A program made the translations under genes and the position numbers. 64,000 nt of DNA from Helicoverpa zea (Eukaryota > Arthropoda > Insecta > Lepidoptera > Noctuidae): assembly GCF_022581195.2 (NCBI RefSeq), contig NC_061479.1:5084001-5148000 (forward strand), read 5' to 3'. Positions within the stretch are counted from its first letter, which is position 1, and every line of letters begins with the position of its first letter. The notes beneath the pieces are model-generated. The model had not been told where the DNA came from. It saw nothing but the letters and a program-made list of their open reading frames with translations, and did not search any database. Below are positions 1-11,227 of this stretch, piece after piece.

Positions 1-275
1 TTCTACTTCATAATACCAAGTAACGGCTAGGTAGTCTGTAGTTTTAAAGTGTGGCAAGGTCATGAGGAAAGAACACCATATTTACAAAGTAACTATTTAG
101 TATTCTGTCACCATCTACCATATTATTATTATTAAAATGTATTCCCGCCCATTTTGTTAGCCGGTTTTGCAAATTATGTATCAGTGTCGATGATGGCTTT
201 GTTTTCCTAAAGCTAGAGATTTTTTGATTCTGCATTGTATTTTTGGTATCTGTAGGTACCTATCGTCATCTGAAT

Positions 276-471
276 TGCCTTTTCCCAAGTGTGTTGGGGC
301 CGGCTTCAGGTCTTACCGCATGCACTGAATACCAGTGTTTTACAAGAAGCGACTGCCCTATCTGACCTCCTGAGTAACCCAGACCCAGTAACCCAGGCTC
401 CCGATACCCCTTAGTAAGACTGGCTGTCAAACTTTCTGACTTCACCGCAACAACTGCCAGAGATGTTCAAT
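276..471 (-). repeat. tRNA-derived SINE (ATG-tail family), 3' part
   Basis: Reverse-complement copy of the most abundant SINE here, recognised by CCTTTTCCCAA, GGTCGGCTTCCAG-like text, CTATCTGACCTCCT and AACCCAGTTACCC-like text. It is diverged and lacks the tRNA-related head. Confidence 0.8.
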
Positions 472-879
472 TTTATTTTTGACATACTTAGCATAAGTTT
501 ACTTATTTTTCACGAACCTTCTAACTGATTTTACTTATTTTTTTGAAGGTCAAGTCATTAAAATTTCAAAGCATAAAGTAATAAAACAATCAATGGTTTT
601 TTTCTCACACTCGTCACCATGGCGGTAAGCCCTTATAATTGTCATGTTTACCATAAAACGCCATGGCATTATACGCCATGGTCGTCCCGTTGTGACGTGC
701 CGCCATTTTGAAAATACTTTCACGTAGTTTAACTGTTCATTGAAGCAATTGCTTTTAAGTTTTAACGCTGTTTTGTTCTAACTGGGATTGTTAAGATTTA
801 GTTACTTAGATAAGATTGTAACTATTATAAATATCGCGAAAATATGTTCGGTTGTTACCATTCATCATCACTTGCCTAG

Positions 880-1075
880 CCTTTTCCCAGCTATGTTACG
901 GTCGGCTTCCAGTCTCACCGAATGCGATGCTGAGTAACTACCAGTGTTTTACATAGAGCGACTTCCTATCTGACCTCCTCAACCCAGTTGCCCAGGCAAC
1001 CCGATACACCCTCGTTGTAAGACTTTCTGACTGCGGACTACCAGTAACGACTTCGAAAGACGTTCAAATGATAGT
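880..1075 (-). repeat. tRNA-derived SINE (ATG-tail family), 3' part
   Basis: Same SINE as 276-471 in the same orientation, with AGCCTTTTCCCAGCTATG at its end and CTATCTGACCTCCTCAACCC inside. The head is absent. Confidence 0.82.
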
Positions 1076-1189
1076 CAGGTCCTACCATAAAGTGCAAGTC
1101 AATGATGGATCATAGACTACTTTATTGGGCTGTGTCAATTTTTTTTTTTATTTACTACGCGAGGGTCAAAACCGCGAGAAATACCGCGT

Positions 1190-2160
1190 GAAACCAAACC
1201 AACTTGTATTTTTCAAAATCTTTTTCCGGTAAAAATAATTATCTATGGCTTGTGTTTAAACACCACCCAAAAAAGTACCTATTTTACTACCAAAAAAATT
1301 CCAAACGGTTACCAAAATGGATAAATGGTCACCAAATAACGTTTCCAAAAATATTATTAGGTAAAACCATTTTTTCGTATTATTGACTACTAAAAAAATA
1401 TATGGACGCCTTTAAAATACACTTTAGACCAAATATTATATATTGTCACTACTTAGATGTTACCAATTATGTAATACCATGACTCCTAATTTGGTCATTT
1501 TTGTTAGACTAAAAAAGCTAACGATCGCTAGAATATTTCCCAAATACCAATTAATATACTGGGGTTCCCAAACGTACGTCGCTTATTTATTGTTATATGA
1601 ATTTGTGTGTAACTCAGTAGTAAAATGTAAGCACGCAACATGCAGCAAGCATGGCTTCTGTCACGGCTCCGGCACTGCGGGGCTCCGGCGGTCCCATGCG
1701 AGCTTATCGCACCACCGCAGCTTCGGCTTGCTGGCCGGCGGAGCCGGCCAGCCTCAGCCGCGGCGGCGAGCCTTAAAAACTACCTGCGCCTCAGCTCGCA
1801 GGCCGCCTCGCCCCTCTGCGCCTACGTGGATTTGAATTGCACTCTAGGGGTAGGGCAGACAAGACTACGTGGAGTCGGTTTTGCAGCGATTCGTTTTCGT
1901 CACTAACTTTGATTTTGGTAATAATATTAATCTTTTAGTTGGATAGAATTTGGTGACCATTAATCCATTTTGGGAACCAAAAATAATATTTGTGCGAGAT
2001 TTGCGATTTTTCTGATGTTATTTTATTTTTTTTTGGATCATAATATTATATACTTTAGTGCCCTTTTAATAAAGTCAATTTATTTTTTTTGGAGTTGTTT
2101 ATTTTATTTGGTGCCTCAGCTTAGAGTCTTAAAAATATTTTTGGTGATCGCCTAAATTAT
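1190..2160. repeat. Unclassified repeat-like stretch with ACCAAA words and a GC-rich island
   Basis: This AT-rich stretch repeats degenerate ACCAAA/GGTCACC words (1196-1390, and 1950-1990 in the other strand sense). Between them lies a sharply GC-rich block at about 1650-1830 with short open frames. The frames have no recognisable protein and overlap each other, so I treat them as non-coding. It is probably a composite repeat. Confidence 0.4.
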
Positions 2161-2299
2161 ACCCATTATCTATGAAGATGATGTAAGCTAATGTTAATTG
2201 GTAAGTAGTAAACTTTGTACCCATTCAATTTGAGCATTCGACGATCACGATTGTAAGATTGGAGCTTAATGTTCACCTATACTTATCTATAGTAATATA

Positions 2300-2435
2300 C
2301 AGATGCCGGCACGGATATTGGGCTCTCGGCGGAAGAGTGGGGATCGCTTTGCGCACCTGTACGCATAAGGCAATAAGGCAGTAAATCGCTTCTGCGCAGG
2401 TGAAGGTCATGGCCCGATATCCGTGCCGATAACTG
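2300..2435. mobile_element. MITE, same TA family as 2977-3117
   Basis: 136 bp with terminal inverted repeats beginning CAGATGCCGGCACGGATAT and CAGTTATCGGCACGGATAT. TA occurs at 2298-2299 and 2436-2437. The interior (TCGCTTCTGCGCAGGTGAAG) matches the 2977-3117 copy closely. Confidence 0.82.
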
Positions 2436-2904
2436 TAATATAGAGAAAACATTTTTTGTTGTTTTGTAAAATCCTATCACCGTTGGAAAACTGCACTCTT
2501 CCCGAGTAACATAGGCTGTATTTTATCCCTGTACGGTTAATATTACAGTTACGGTTAAGGTTACAGTAGTTAATACCTAATAGCAATTAAAGTAACAAAA
2601 AATAGAGGGAAAAATATAAGAAAACTTTTAAAATTTTAATTTACAGGGAATTGCAACCACTAAGCAGTCACTAGTGCGTTTAATTTCACACAAAACCTTT
2701 GACGTCAGAATCCTTTTTTAATAACTTTGAGAGTATCCGAATAATTGGACGCACCAATCTTAAGTCCGATTTGGGAAAGAAATTCTTATACTGTTAGAAA
2801 GCCCGCTTATTCAGGGAGGCTATACGCAGTAGCCTATTTATATTTGTGGATAAAAAGTATTTTATCCGGATGCGTGAATTAGTTCCCACGGGAGGCTTAT
2901 GCAC

Positions 2905-3229
2905 CCAGCGGGGCCCAGTAGGGCCAAGGCCTGCCGGGGCTGCGGGTTGTCCGCGCGAGTTACCGCGGCGCTGGTAAAGTTATCGGCACGGATATTGAGC
3001 TCTCGGCAGAAGAGTGGGGATGGGGATCCCTTTGCGCACTGTAAACATAAGGCAATAAACCAATAAATCGCTTCTGCGCAGGTGAAGGTCAGGGCTCAAT
3101 ATCCGTGCCGATAACTATACATAAAAGGCCTACGACGGAACAAGACGGTTTTTAGGAGTCTGACACTCCCTCACCGCTGCTAACCCACAGCGGGACACAT
3201 TTGATGATTTTTGACGTCGTTAAAAAAAG
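2905..3229 (+). mobile_element. R1-clade LINE 3' tail, split by a MITE
   Basis: The GGGGCTGCGGGTTGT block, the ACATAAAAGGCCTACGACGG block and the TGACACTCCCTCACCGCTGC block match the 3' UTR at 10715-10921. The copy is interrupted at CTGGTA|CATAAAAG by the MITE at 2977-3117. It ends in GACGTCGTT plus an A run. Confidence 0.88.
2977..3117. mobile_element. MITE with TA target duplication and AGTTATCGGCACGGATAT termini
   Basis: A 141-bp inverted-repeat element. Both ends read inward as AGTTATCGGCACGGATATTG. TA flanks it on each side, and removing it restores the R1 tail sequence, which proves it inserted after that tail. TA duplication suggests a Tc1/mariner-mobilised family. Further copies are at 2300-2435 and around 13433-15360. 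Confidence 0.85.
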
Positions 3230-3603
3230 GCCTGTGCAAGAGATTGTGTAGGTATGAAAAGAGATGTGACATTTGTTGTAAAATAGTTGTAATTGAAAAT
3301 ACGTTATTATGTAAAGGGAAAAACTTATTGAGAAAAAAATTTACAAGTCAAGTGACATATAAAAATATAATATTTGAAATATAAAAAATAAATACTGTAA
3401 AAGCCAGTATGATTAGATATTAGAACTCCTTCAACAACATTTAGTGCTTGGTTTTTTTTAATGCTAGTAACACAATTGAAAAAATCAGTATTTAGGTGCC
3501 TACCTAAGTTTGTTATATGTTAATAAGTAACTCACTGCACATACCGATGCAAATACGCATACACTATTGCAGGTGCTTGATTATTTATTTGTTATTTACA
3601 TAT

Positions 3604-4012
3604 CGGGTGTGTCGTTCATAATCACATTAAATGAAATGCGTTAATATACCTACTGGTTAATATATGTCGATTAACACAAAGATAAAAGAAAAATAGGTAT
3701 AAATAAAAATTTTTTTTTTTCAAACAAAGTAAATGGAATAAAAATGTGCAAAAATTAGAACACCATATAAAAGTCAGTCATTACAAACAACTGAAATTCT
3801 CCCTTGAAAACTGACAGCTGTCAACTGATCAACGATACTCCTAACTTTATCTCTGTTTTACACATGATGTTGTAAATTATAAAAACGAAAAATGACTCCT
3901 GTGGTTAAACCACTGAATGGATTAGGTTATTTTTTTTACAATTCGCCATAGAATATCATAAAGTATATGCGATAGGATTTAATGTGATTGTGAACGACAC
4001 ACCCGTTATAAG
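3604..4012. mobile_element. Inverted-repeat (MITE-like) element with GGGTGTGTCGTTCA ends
   Basis: About 410 bp. The ends GGGTGTGTCGTTCATAATCA and, in reverse complement, GGGTGTGTCGTTCACAATCA match over about 30 bp. The inside is AT-rich with no open frame. I could not define a target duplication. Confidence 0.65.
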
Positions 4013-4237
4013 TAAAGTTATTGTCCAGTGTAATTTACATAAAAATATAATTTCAGTAATAAAAAATACTTGAACAATTAAATGTGCAAGTATCAATTAT
4101 CATAATTGGAAACAATTGGCGGTTATAATTACATTATTATATGGCAAAAAAAATATATAGGTATTTGTATAATGGTTTCTGTAAAGAGGTTTCTGTCTTT
4201 GAAGCCTCAGTAGTTTTGTCGATACCGATCATCATTT

Positions 4238-4290
4238 GCCTAGTCTTTTCCCGACTATGTAAGGGTCGGCTACCAGTCTAACTGGATGCA
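4238..4290 (-). repeat. SINE 3' end fragment
   Basis: TAGTCTTTTCCCGACTATG and GGTCGGCTACCAGTCTAAC match the 3' end of the ATG-tail SINE; the rest is missing. From 4300 to 5400 I see only AT-rich sequence with no gene. Confidence 0.7.
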
Positions 4291-5429
4291 TATTTATTTG
4301 ATATATATTTTTAGATACTTAGATATATTTCCTTCTTCATCAATTCATTTTATTCAACAATATTTTTCTAAAAGTTGAAATTAAATAAATAACTGCGTGA
4401 ACTCAAACCTATGGGAAATCAAACCTAAGACTGCCAGACCTATAAGAGCCAAACGAAGCAATTTTATTTAAATATTATTTGATATTTACATAATTATTAT
4501 TTGAAAATAATTTAAATAAATGGCAAAAATATTTAAATTTCAGAAACGTCATTTAGGCTTAAACGGCAATTTTTCCAAAAACAACATTAAACATTACAAG
4601 CATTATGAAAAAAAAAAACTTTTATATTTTGCCATGCTAGCATAAAAAACGTAGTTAGGTACTAGAGCTAGAATTTTGAAATAAACCTCATACAAGAAAT
4701 GTGAAATCCTATCTTAGTACTCAAAACCATGGATAGATTGAGACTTTGAGAGCGACCGTAAGTAGCTACAATTTGCTACAGTAAGATAGAATCTTATACA
4801 TGCACTAATTTACTTTTCACACTTCATAAAACAATCTAATTTTTCCTTACAAAAAATATATTTTTCAAGCAACTATTTAACCAATAAGATCTACTATAAA
4901 AATAAGTACTAAAACCATAGACACTTACCGGTGTAAATAGGTTTAAAGTCCAAATAGTTTTCACATAAAACAAATTGTTTATGGTATAACCGTGCGCGCT
5001 TGGCCGATGCGCAAGAGTTACTGAGTTAACATCTGTGAGTTTCGCCGCGTTTTGGGGTTCCGTAAGTTTGTGATAAAAACTTTTTTAACATTATTTTATG
5101 TTGTGGATTGTACTTTGAGACTATCTAAAATATGCAAAATCATTTTTCTTTTGTTGGTTTTCTTAATGTTTGTTTGTAGTTGGTTCTAGTAAATTCAAGC
5201 GGTTTTACCGGATAAACGACATTAGGTAGACTTTATTTAAATAGATCCAGCCATTACTTACCCGTAAAAGTATTCTAACTGCCTTTCTAAGTATATCCTA
5301 CAATTTATATACAATTTGTAAGAATATAATATGCATGTACCTACGTAGGTTTGTTACTCATTCACGCGAAAACTACTAAATACATTTTGATGAAATTAGA
5401 CAGTAACATAGTTTATAATCAGAACCTAT

Positions 5430-5582
5430 GCACCAGTCTAACCAATGTGTATTGGGTTGCCCGGGTAACTGGGTTGAGGAGGTCAGATAGGCAGCCGCTC
5501 CTTGTAAAGCACTGGTACTCAGCTGCATCCGGTTAGACTGGAAGCCGACCCCAACATAGTCGGAAAAAAGGCTCGGAGAAGG
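5430..5582 (+). repeat. SINE 3' part
   Basis: Contains GGTTGCCCGGGTAACTGGGT, GAGGAGGTCAGATAGGCAG and TTAGACTGGAAGCCGACCCC, all diagnostic of the ATG-tail SINE in plus orientation. From 5583 to 6227 there is AT-rich sequence with no gene. Confidence 0.85.
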
Positions 5583-6227
5583 AACCCGTGCTGACTAATT
5601 CGTGGGCGATTAATATCATATAACAAACTGTCATTATGTGTATTTATGATATTACTTTTTAGGTATTGTACGTCGTTTAAAAGAATGGCTGTCCCAGTTA
5701 ACTCGATTCTATTTTAAATCTATAACTATAGAAGAGCAGTTTATATTTTATTGGTTAGGTAGGCTAATAAGATAACTGAGTTATGCAATTAGCATAAACC
5801 AACGGTATTTACTGTTTTAGTGTTCAAAATGGGGTAACTATGTGTTTGTCAATATATCACAACTGGTTTTTAGGTCCTATGTTGATTTTCCGTATCAATT
5901 CGTAAGATAGAAACCTAAGATTCATATTTTTAATACTTTCAATAAGTATATAAAAAACATTTAAGTGCTTATAGGTTTAAGAAGTAATCAATTCATAGTG
6001 TAAAATAAAAACACGCAAAACTAAGTCGTAAGCAAAGTTCAACGAGACCTTTCCAACAAGTCCAAACACTGTTATGATACGATGTTCCATCAGAGTACTT
6101 CAACAGTACCTACCATATTTATTATAGGTATTGTCATCAGAACTACGTACATACATACAGTCAATTTTGATGACGCTACGATTCTTGGAAGATGGTTAAA
6201 TTAATTACCTTAGATGCCACTACATTG

Positions 6228-6372
6228 AAGAAGCTGCGGGATTGTTCGCGCGAATTACCGTTGCTTTTTTACATAAAGGGACATGATGGGTTTTAGTCAG
6301 TAAGAGTCTGACACTCCCTCACGCTGCACCCACAGCGGGAGAGGTCATTTAACGACCTCCCATAAAAAAGAA
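6228..6372 (+). mobile_element. R1-clade LINE 3' tail, second subtype
   Basis: GCTGCGGGATTGTTCGCGCG, GTCAGTAAGAGTCTGACACT and CTCACGCTGCACCCACAGCG mark a shorter subtype ending in CCCATAAAAAAG. The 50040-50190 copy is the same subtype. Confidence 0.8.
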
Positions 6373-6598
6373 AGGTTCCTTTATTTATTTACACACAGTT
6401 CGATCTAATACATGAAAAAGTCTAGAAATTAAAATAAATTAAACCGACGGAACTCACAAACGCAAATTGATATATCCGTGTAACTAATTAGCAATTACGA
6501 AGCATGATAAGCAGTAAGTATATACCTACATGATGATGAAATTACAACGACAAGGCTTGTGCAATTTCGATAATCATCAATTTTGATCCGATTGTCTC

Positions 6599-7407
6599 AG
6601 GGTGCGTCCACATCTGGCGAATGCGCCGCGAATGCGCAGCACGCGAGCCGATCGCGAGCTGTCCGCGAGCTGCGCGCGTGCATTTTTGTTCGTGCGCCGC
6701 TTCTGCGCCGCCCGCGCGCAGCTCGCGCGCGACCTAAGCGCCGCACGCGAGCGGCGCGCAGGCGGCGCGCGACGTCTGCCATCTTCGATAGTACTGAGCC
6801 AATATACGGAACTGTAAGGGTGCGTCCACATCTGGCGAATGCGCCGCGAATGCGCAGCACGCGAGCCGATCGCGAGCTGTCCGCGAGCTGCGCGCGTGCA
6901 GTCACTGCAATAGTTCGGTGCGCCTCTTTAGCGCAACTCACGCAACGCTCGTATAGAGCGCGCGAGCGGCGCGCGATCTGCGCGCAATCAGTTCTCGCCC
7001 TTACAGTTCCGTATATTGGCTCAGTACTATCGAAGATGGCAGACGTCGCGCGCCGCCTGCGCGCCGCTCGCGTGCGGCGCTTAGGTCGCGCGCGAGCTGC
7101 GCGCGGGCCAAGCAGAAGCGGCGCACGAACAAAAATGCACGCGCGCAGCTCGCGGACAGCTCGCGATCGGCTCGCGTGCTGCGCATTCGCGGCGCATTCG
7201 CCAGATGTGGACGCACCCTAAGGGCGAGAACTGATTGCGCGCAGATCGCGCGCCGCTCGCGCGCTCTATACGAGCCTTGCGTGAGTTGCGCTAAAGAGGC
7301 GCACCGAACTATTGCAGTGACTGCACGCGCGCAGCTCGCGGACAGCTCGCGATCGGCTCGCGTGCTGCGCATTCGCGGCGCATTCGCCAGATGTGGACGC
7401 ACCCTTA
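6599..7407. mobile_element. GC-rich compound inverted-repeat element
   Basis: Four blocks. A (6599-6816) is repeated as its reverse complement A' (7005-7219). A second block M (about 6817-7005, ending in AATCAGTTCTCGCCCTTA) is repeated as its reverse complement M' (7217-7407). A and M share the first about 85 bp (AGGGTGCGTCCACATCTGG). The arms are near identical, so a large hairpin is possible. The overlapping Arg/Ala-rich frames here, up to 212 codons, are by-products of GC-rich repeated sequence, not genes. It is probably MITEs inserted in or duplicated next to one another. Confidence 0.8.
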
Positions 7408-7782
7408 GATGATGGTTATTATTTAAAACTAGCTTCTGCCCGCGACTTCGTACGCGGATCCTGTCCCTTATGCCAGCAACTGCGGGGTCAGCAAAATCAA
7501 AGATCTGAATCGTCGGATATTGAATTTTCAGGGCCCGTTGACTTCAAAACAACGGAATACGCATAACCATTAGAAACGTTCCGTATATTTAATTTTTGTA
7601 CTTTAACGGCAAAAGCACAGCAGACTAAACAAAACGCTGAGAACTGAACCGCAATAGACGTGACCATAGGGATAAAAGTAGTGATTCTAATTAGTCCGCA
7701 TTTAAGTTGTGTGTGGCAAAAATATTACACGTATTATTACGTAAAAAAACATTAAATAGATGACAAAGTCGTGGTGACTTAG

Positions 7783-8152
7783 TAGAAGTCGTGGTGGTTT
7801 AGTGGGTAGAGAACCAATCTCTCAAGTATGAGCGTGCGTCTTTGATTCCAGGTCTGGCAAGTGCCTGCCAATGCAACTTTTCTAAGTTCGCATGTACTTT
7901 CTACGTATATTTTGGATACCAATGACCGTTATTTGGAGGGGATGTTAAGCTGTAGGTTCCGGCTGTCATTGAACATTCTTGGCAGTCGTTATGGTTAGTC
8001 AGAAGCCAGTAAGTCTTACCAAGGGGTGTTGGGTTGAGCGGGTAACCGGGTTGTGAGGGTCAGATAGGCAGTCTCTCCTTGTAAAACACTGGTTCTCAGT
8101 TGCATCGTGACTGAAAGTCGACCCTAACATAATTGGGACAAAGGCTCTTAAG
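7783..8152 (+). repeat. Full-length tRNA-derived SINE (ATG-tail family)
   Basis: It begins with a tRNA-like head, GTCGTGGTGGTTTAGTGGG (A-box-like), and GATTCCAGGTC (B-box-like). The body follows with CTTTCTACGTATATTTTGG, TTGGCAGTCGTTATGG and CAGAAGCCAGTAAGTC, and then the conserved 3' region. It is the longest intact copy here. The internal promoter implies RNA polymerase III transcription when it was active. Confidence 0.88.
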
Positions 8153-8180
8153 ATAATAACGACAATAATAATGAGATATA

Positions 8181-8855
8181 GGCACCGCAGGACATCTGAG
8201 GCTGATGACGGGGAGTAGCGACCCCGCGGGGCTATATATACTGAGTTCTCCAGGGAGAGTATACTGTCCCCCATCTCCGGCCGGTCGGAGTGAACCATGA
8301 CGGGGGTAGGTCTCACGCCTCTGGCTTGACTTGGCCGTCCAGAGTGGAATCGCTAGAGCAGGATTAGTAGCCCTGCTCGCAGGGTAGGTGCCTCATGGTA
8401 AGCACAGGAAGCGCGTAATCTGCGTTTAAAGTCCGCCGAGGTATCCTCACCCTTCAGCCGCTCATGTCCCTGTTGCCCTCTTGTTGCTATTCAGTGACTG
8501 GTTCCCGGGGGCCCAGTAAGTGAGGTGGCGAGTCTCGCCCTTCCATTTTTACATGTACCTAATACATTGTCATCCACTAACATCCCATCACAATAGCCCA
8601 AGTAGTTTTTCTCTATGGAGATCCATAGTTAGCAATAGTTTAGCACAGAACCGGGGATTGTCTTTTTTTTAACGACGTCCACCGGGGATTGTCCTTGGGT
8701 TCATTTCTATAGTGTATAAAGGGATAATCGTCGGTTTTGTGTCACCATTTCATTAAAGTTGTCTCAAAAGGGCTTCAGTGTGTTGGCTTCGGCCCCACGT
8801 TTGCCTCCCAAAAATTCGGAACTCTGTAGTCCCGAGGTCTGGAAGAGACATACAA
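8181..8855 (+). mobile_element. LINE 3' end insertion with 17-bp target duplication
   Basis: AATAATAATGAGATATA occurs at 8164-8180 and 8856-8872. The 675 bp between them are GC-richer than the surroundings and begin with a short possible C-terminal frame (RHRRTSEADDGE then stop), probably of an R1-type LINE. A second copy of its 3' region lies at 52335-52490 on the minus strand. It carries a micro-insertion at 8663-8680. Confidence 0.8.
8663..8680 (-). mobile_element. 18-bp LINE-tail micro-insertion with 13-bp target duplication
   Basis: ACCGGGGATTGTC stands at 8650-8662 and 8681-8693. Between them are T8 and AACGACGTCC, the reverse complement of the last bases of the R1 tail (GACGTCGTT plus A run). 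The homologous element at 52335-52490 has the uninterrupted site. Confidence 0.75.
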
Positions 8856-8872
8856 AATAATAATGAGATATA

Positions 8873-9068
8873 ACGCAACAAAGTCGGAGAGTGGGGGCTC
8901 GTGACGCCACGTCTAGGTATGTAAAATTTGTACTAAGCAGTGACTAAACACGAAATTCAAGCGTTGTTGTATCTTCGTTATTATTTGTTTGTGAGAGAGA
9001 GAAAAGAAAAATGCGTGTCCATTATTTTAGGGTTATCTAAAAGACGGACGAATTACTTTTTTTGATTC
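8873..9068. repeat. Dispersed repeat X, uninterrupted copy
   Basis: Contains GGGGGCTCGTGACGCCACGT, then TTATTTGTTTGTGAGAGAG and AAAAGACGGACGAATTACTT. The same order occurs in the copy split between 13366-13432 and 15361-15475. Type unknown. Confidence 0.65.
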
Positions 9069-9076
9069 ACCATACC

Positions 9077-11227
9077 TAGAGATGTAAAGTGACCGTCACG
9101 TTATATGTGACCGATTAATCTGACCGAGCATATTGGACATTTATCCAATTTGACCGGTCACTTATTGTCATTTATTGTCAGCAACGTCAGAATCGTTTTT
9201 TTTTTGTTTAAAAATAGAATTTATTAGAAATAAACGTTTTTTCTTTCTTTATTTTATAAAACTACGGAAGTTTTAGAATCATCGAAGGTAACCAAATGTC
9301 ATTCATCGATCTTTAAGATAAGATTTCGCCCGGCGGGAGATGTCGTGCGGTGTTCCGCAGGGGTCGGATCTGGGCCGCTCTTGTGGAACATCGGCTACGA
9401 CTAGGTGCTGCGCGCCGACCTCCCTAGCGGCGTCAGCGTGGTCTGCTACGCTGACGACACGTTGGTTCTGGCACAAGGGAGGTCGCACCAGGAGGCGGCC
9501 GAGATAATGACGCCCGGGGTTGCGACGATCATCGAGAGGATCTAGCTGCTGGGCCTGGAGGTGACGTTGCACAAATCCGAGGCCATGTGCTTTCATGGGC
9601 TTCGGAACGCGCCACCTTCAGGCTCCCAAGTCACGGTGGGGGGGGGGGGGGTTCCCATCGGCGTCGAGAGGGCGATGAAGTACCTAGGACTCGTCCTCGA
9701 CAGCCGGTGGAACTTCGTTGAGCATTTCCGACCTTTGGGCCCCAAACTGGAGAAGGCAGGTGCTGCCTTCAAACGGCTCCTGCCCAATCTGGGAGGCCCA
9801 AACGCCCCCTGCCGTAAACTCTACGCGGGGGTCATGCGGTCCATGGCCCTTTACGGGGCCCCGGTATGGGCACGTTCGGTACGGCCGCGTGCTGTACACT
9901 ACCTGAACGTGCCCCAAAAGGTGATAGCCATTAGGCTAATCCGGGGGTACCGTACGATCTCCCGTGAAGCAGCTGGCCTACTTGCTGGACTGCCACCGTG
10001 GGATCTGGAGGCGAGAGTCTTCTTGCGCCTGTACGACTGGCGCGAGGAGACACTGCGCCGGGGGGAAACTCCGTTGCCGCGGCAAGTTGTCGCGCAGCGG
10101 GCGGAGCTCCGGCGCGATCTCATGGTGGCCTGGAGGGAGCGACTGTCGCAACCCAGTGCAGGGCACGCCACCATCGTGGCGGTAAGTCCCCTCTTTGAGG
10201 AGTGGCTCGGGAGGAGTCATGGCGCCCTCACGTACCGCATGACGCAGGTCCTCACCGGACACGGTTGTTTCGGGAGGTACCTGTACCGAATCGGTCGTGA
10301 GGAGGCGCCCGGGTGTCACCACTGTGCGGACAGCCCCGAGGACACGGTGGACCACACAGTCCAGGTGTGCCCCGCATGGGAAGGGCACCGCTGGGTCCTC
10401 GTCGAGGCTTTAGGCGGCGGCGACCTCTCGCGTCCGGCCCTGATCCAGGCCATGGTCCGGGGCGAGAGGGAATGGGATGCCGTCGCCTCCTTCTGCGAAG
10501 CAATAATGCTCGAGAAGGAGGAGGCGGAACGCCAGAGAGTTCGCACCTCTCATCCCAGCCGCCGTGCTGGACCAGGTAGACACCACGGGCGCCGGGTGTC
10601 GCGAGATGACTCCCGGCCACCGTAGGTGTGGGTCTGTGGGCGGTGAGTTCCGGTGGCTCATCGTCCCTCTGTCTACTTAGACGACAGACCCGTGTCGACA
10701 CACGCTCCTCAAAGAGATGTCAGCAACCCCAGAGGGGCCCAGTTGGGCCAAAGCCTGCCGGGGCTGCGGGTTGTTCGAAAGAGTTACCGCGGCTCTGGTA
10801 CATAAAAGGCCTACGACGGAACACGACGGTTTTTAGTCAGTAAGAGTCTGACACTCCCTCACCGCTGCTAACCCACAGCGGGAGGGGTCATTTGATGATT
10901 TTCAATGTCGATAAAAAAAAAAAGATTTCGCCGACACTCTATGATTAATGATTTGTCAGTATACATCAATAAAAATAAATACGTACTTGAGAGTCTATCT
11001 TTTTAAAAGGTTATCTATGCACTATGTTGGTTTAGAAAGGCAATTATAGGTATTATTTCACATTCATAATGTTTTTAATTTGCTTGAGACGAAAATAATA
11101 ATTGTACCAAGTAAAAAATACTTATTTAATATATCTGACCAGTCTGACAATAAATGTCCAATGTGACCGGTCATTTAATATTAATTGACGGTCACTTATC
11201 GTATGTGACCGTCAGTTTACAACACTA
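9077..11227. mobile_element. hAT-type element with 8-bp target duplication, carrying an R1-clade LINE insertion
   Basis: The element is bounded by ACCATACC at 9069-9076 and again at 11228-11235, a perfect 8-bp target-site duplication. The ends are TAGAGATGTAAAG and, in reverse complement, TAGTGTTGTAAAC, the classic hAT terminal form. Imperfect inverted arms rich in GTGACCGGTCAC-like words follow on each side. Without the LINE (9331-10921) it is only about 550 bp with no transposase, so it is a non-autonomous hAT element. Confidence 0.88.
9331..10921 (+). pseudogene. 5'-truncated R1-clade LINE (reverse transcriptase part and 3' UTR)
   Basis: Flanked by an 11-bp duplication AAGATTTCGCC (9320-9330 and 10922-10932). 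It starts inside the reverse transcriptase: CGVPQGSDLGPLLWN, then VVCYADDTLVLAQG, with two in-frame stops at about 9402 and 9543. An open stretch from 9561 to 10625 (354 residues) holds the thumb, MKYLGLVLD, and the C-terminal finger CHHCADSPEDTVDHTVQVC typical of R1-type elements. The 3' UTR (10715-10921) is the prototype of the short R1 tails scattered through the window. It is dead on arrival through 5' truncation. Confidence 0.88.

Noticed and set aside
6583..7412. Several long overlapping frames, up to 212 codons, rich in Arg and Ala
   Set aside because: They lie in every frame of a GC-rich palindrome where stop codons are rare, and mirror each other on both strands. No protein domain is seen.
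9593..10843. Many secondary frames on both strands, up to 149 codons
   Set aside because: Shadows of the R1-clade reverse transcriptase frame and its GC-rich sequence.
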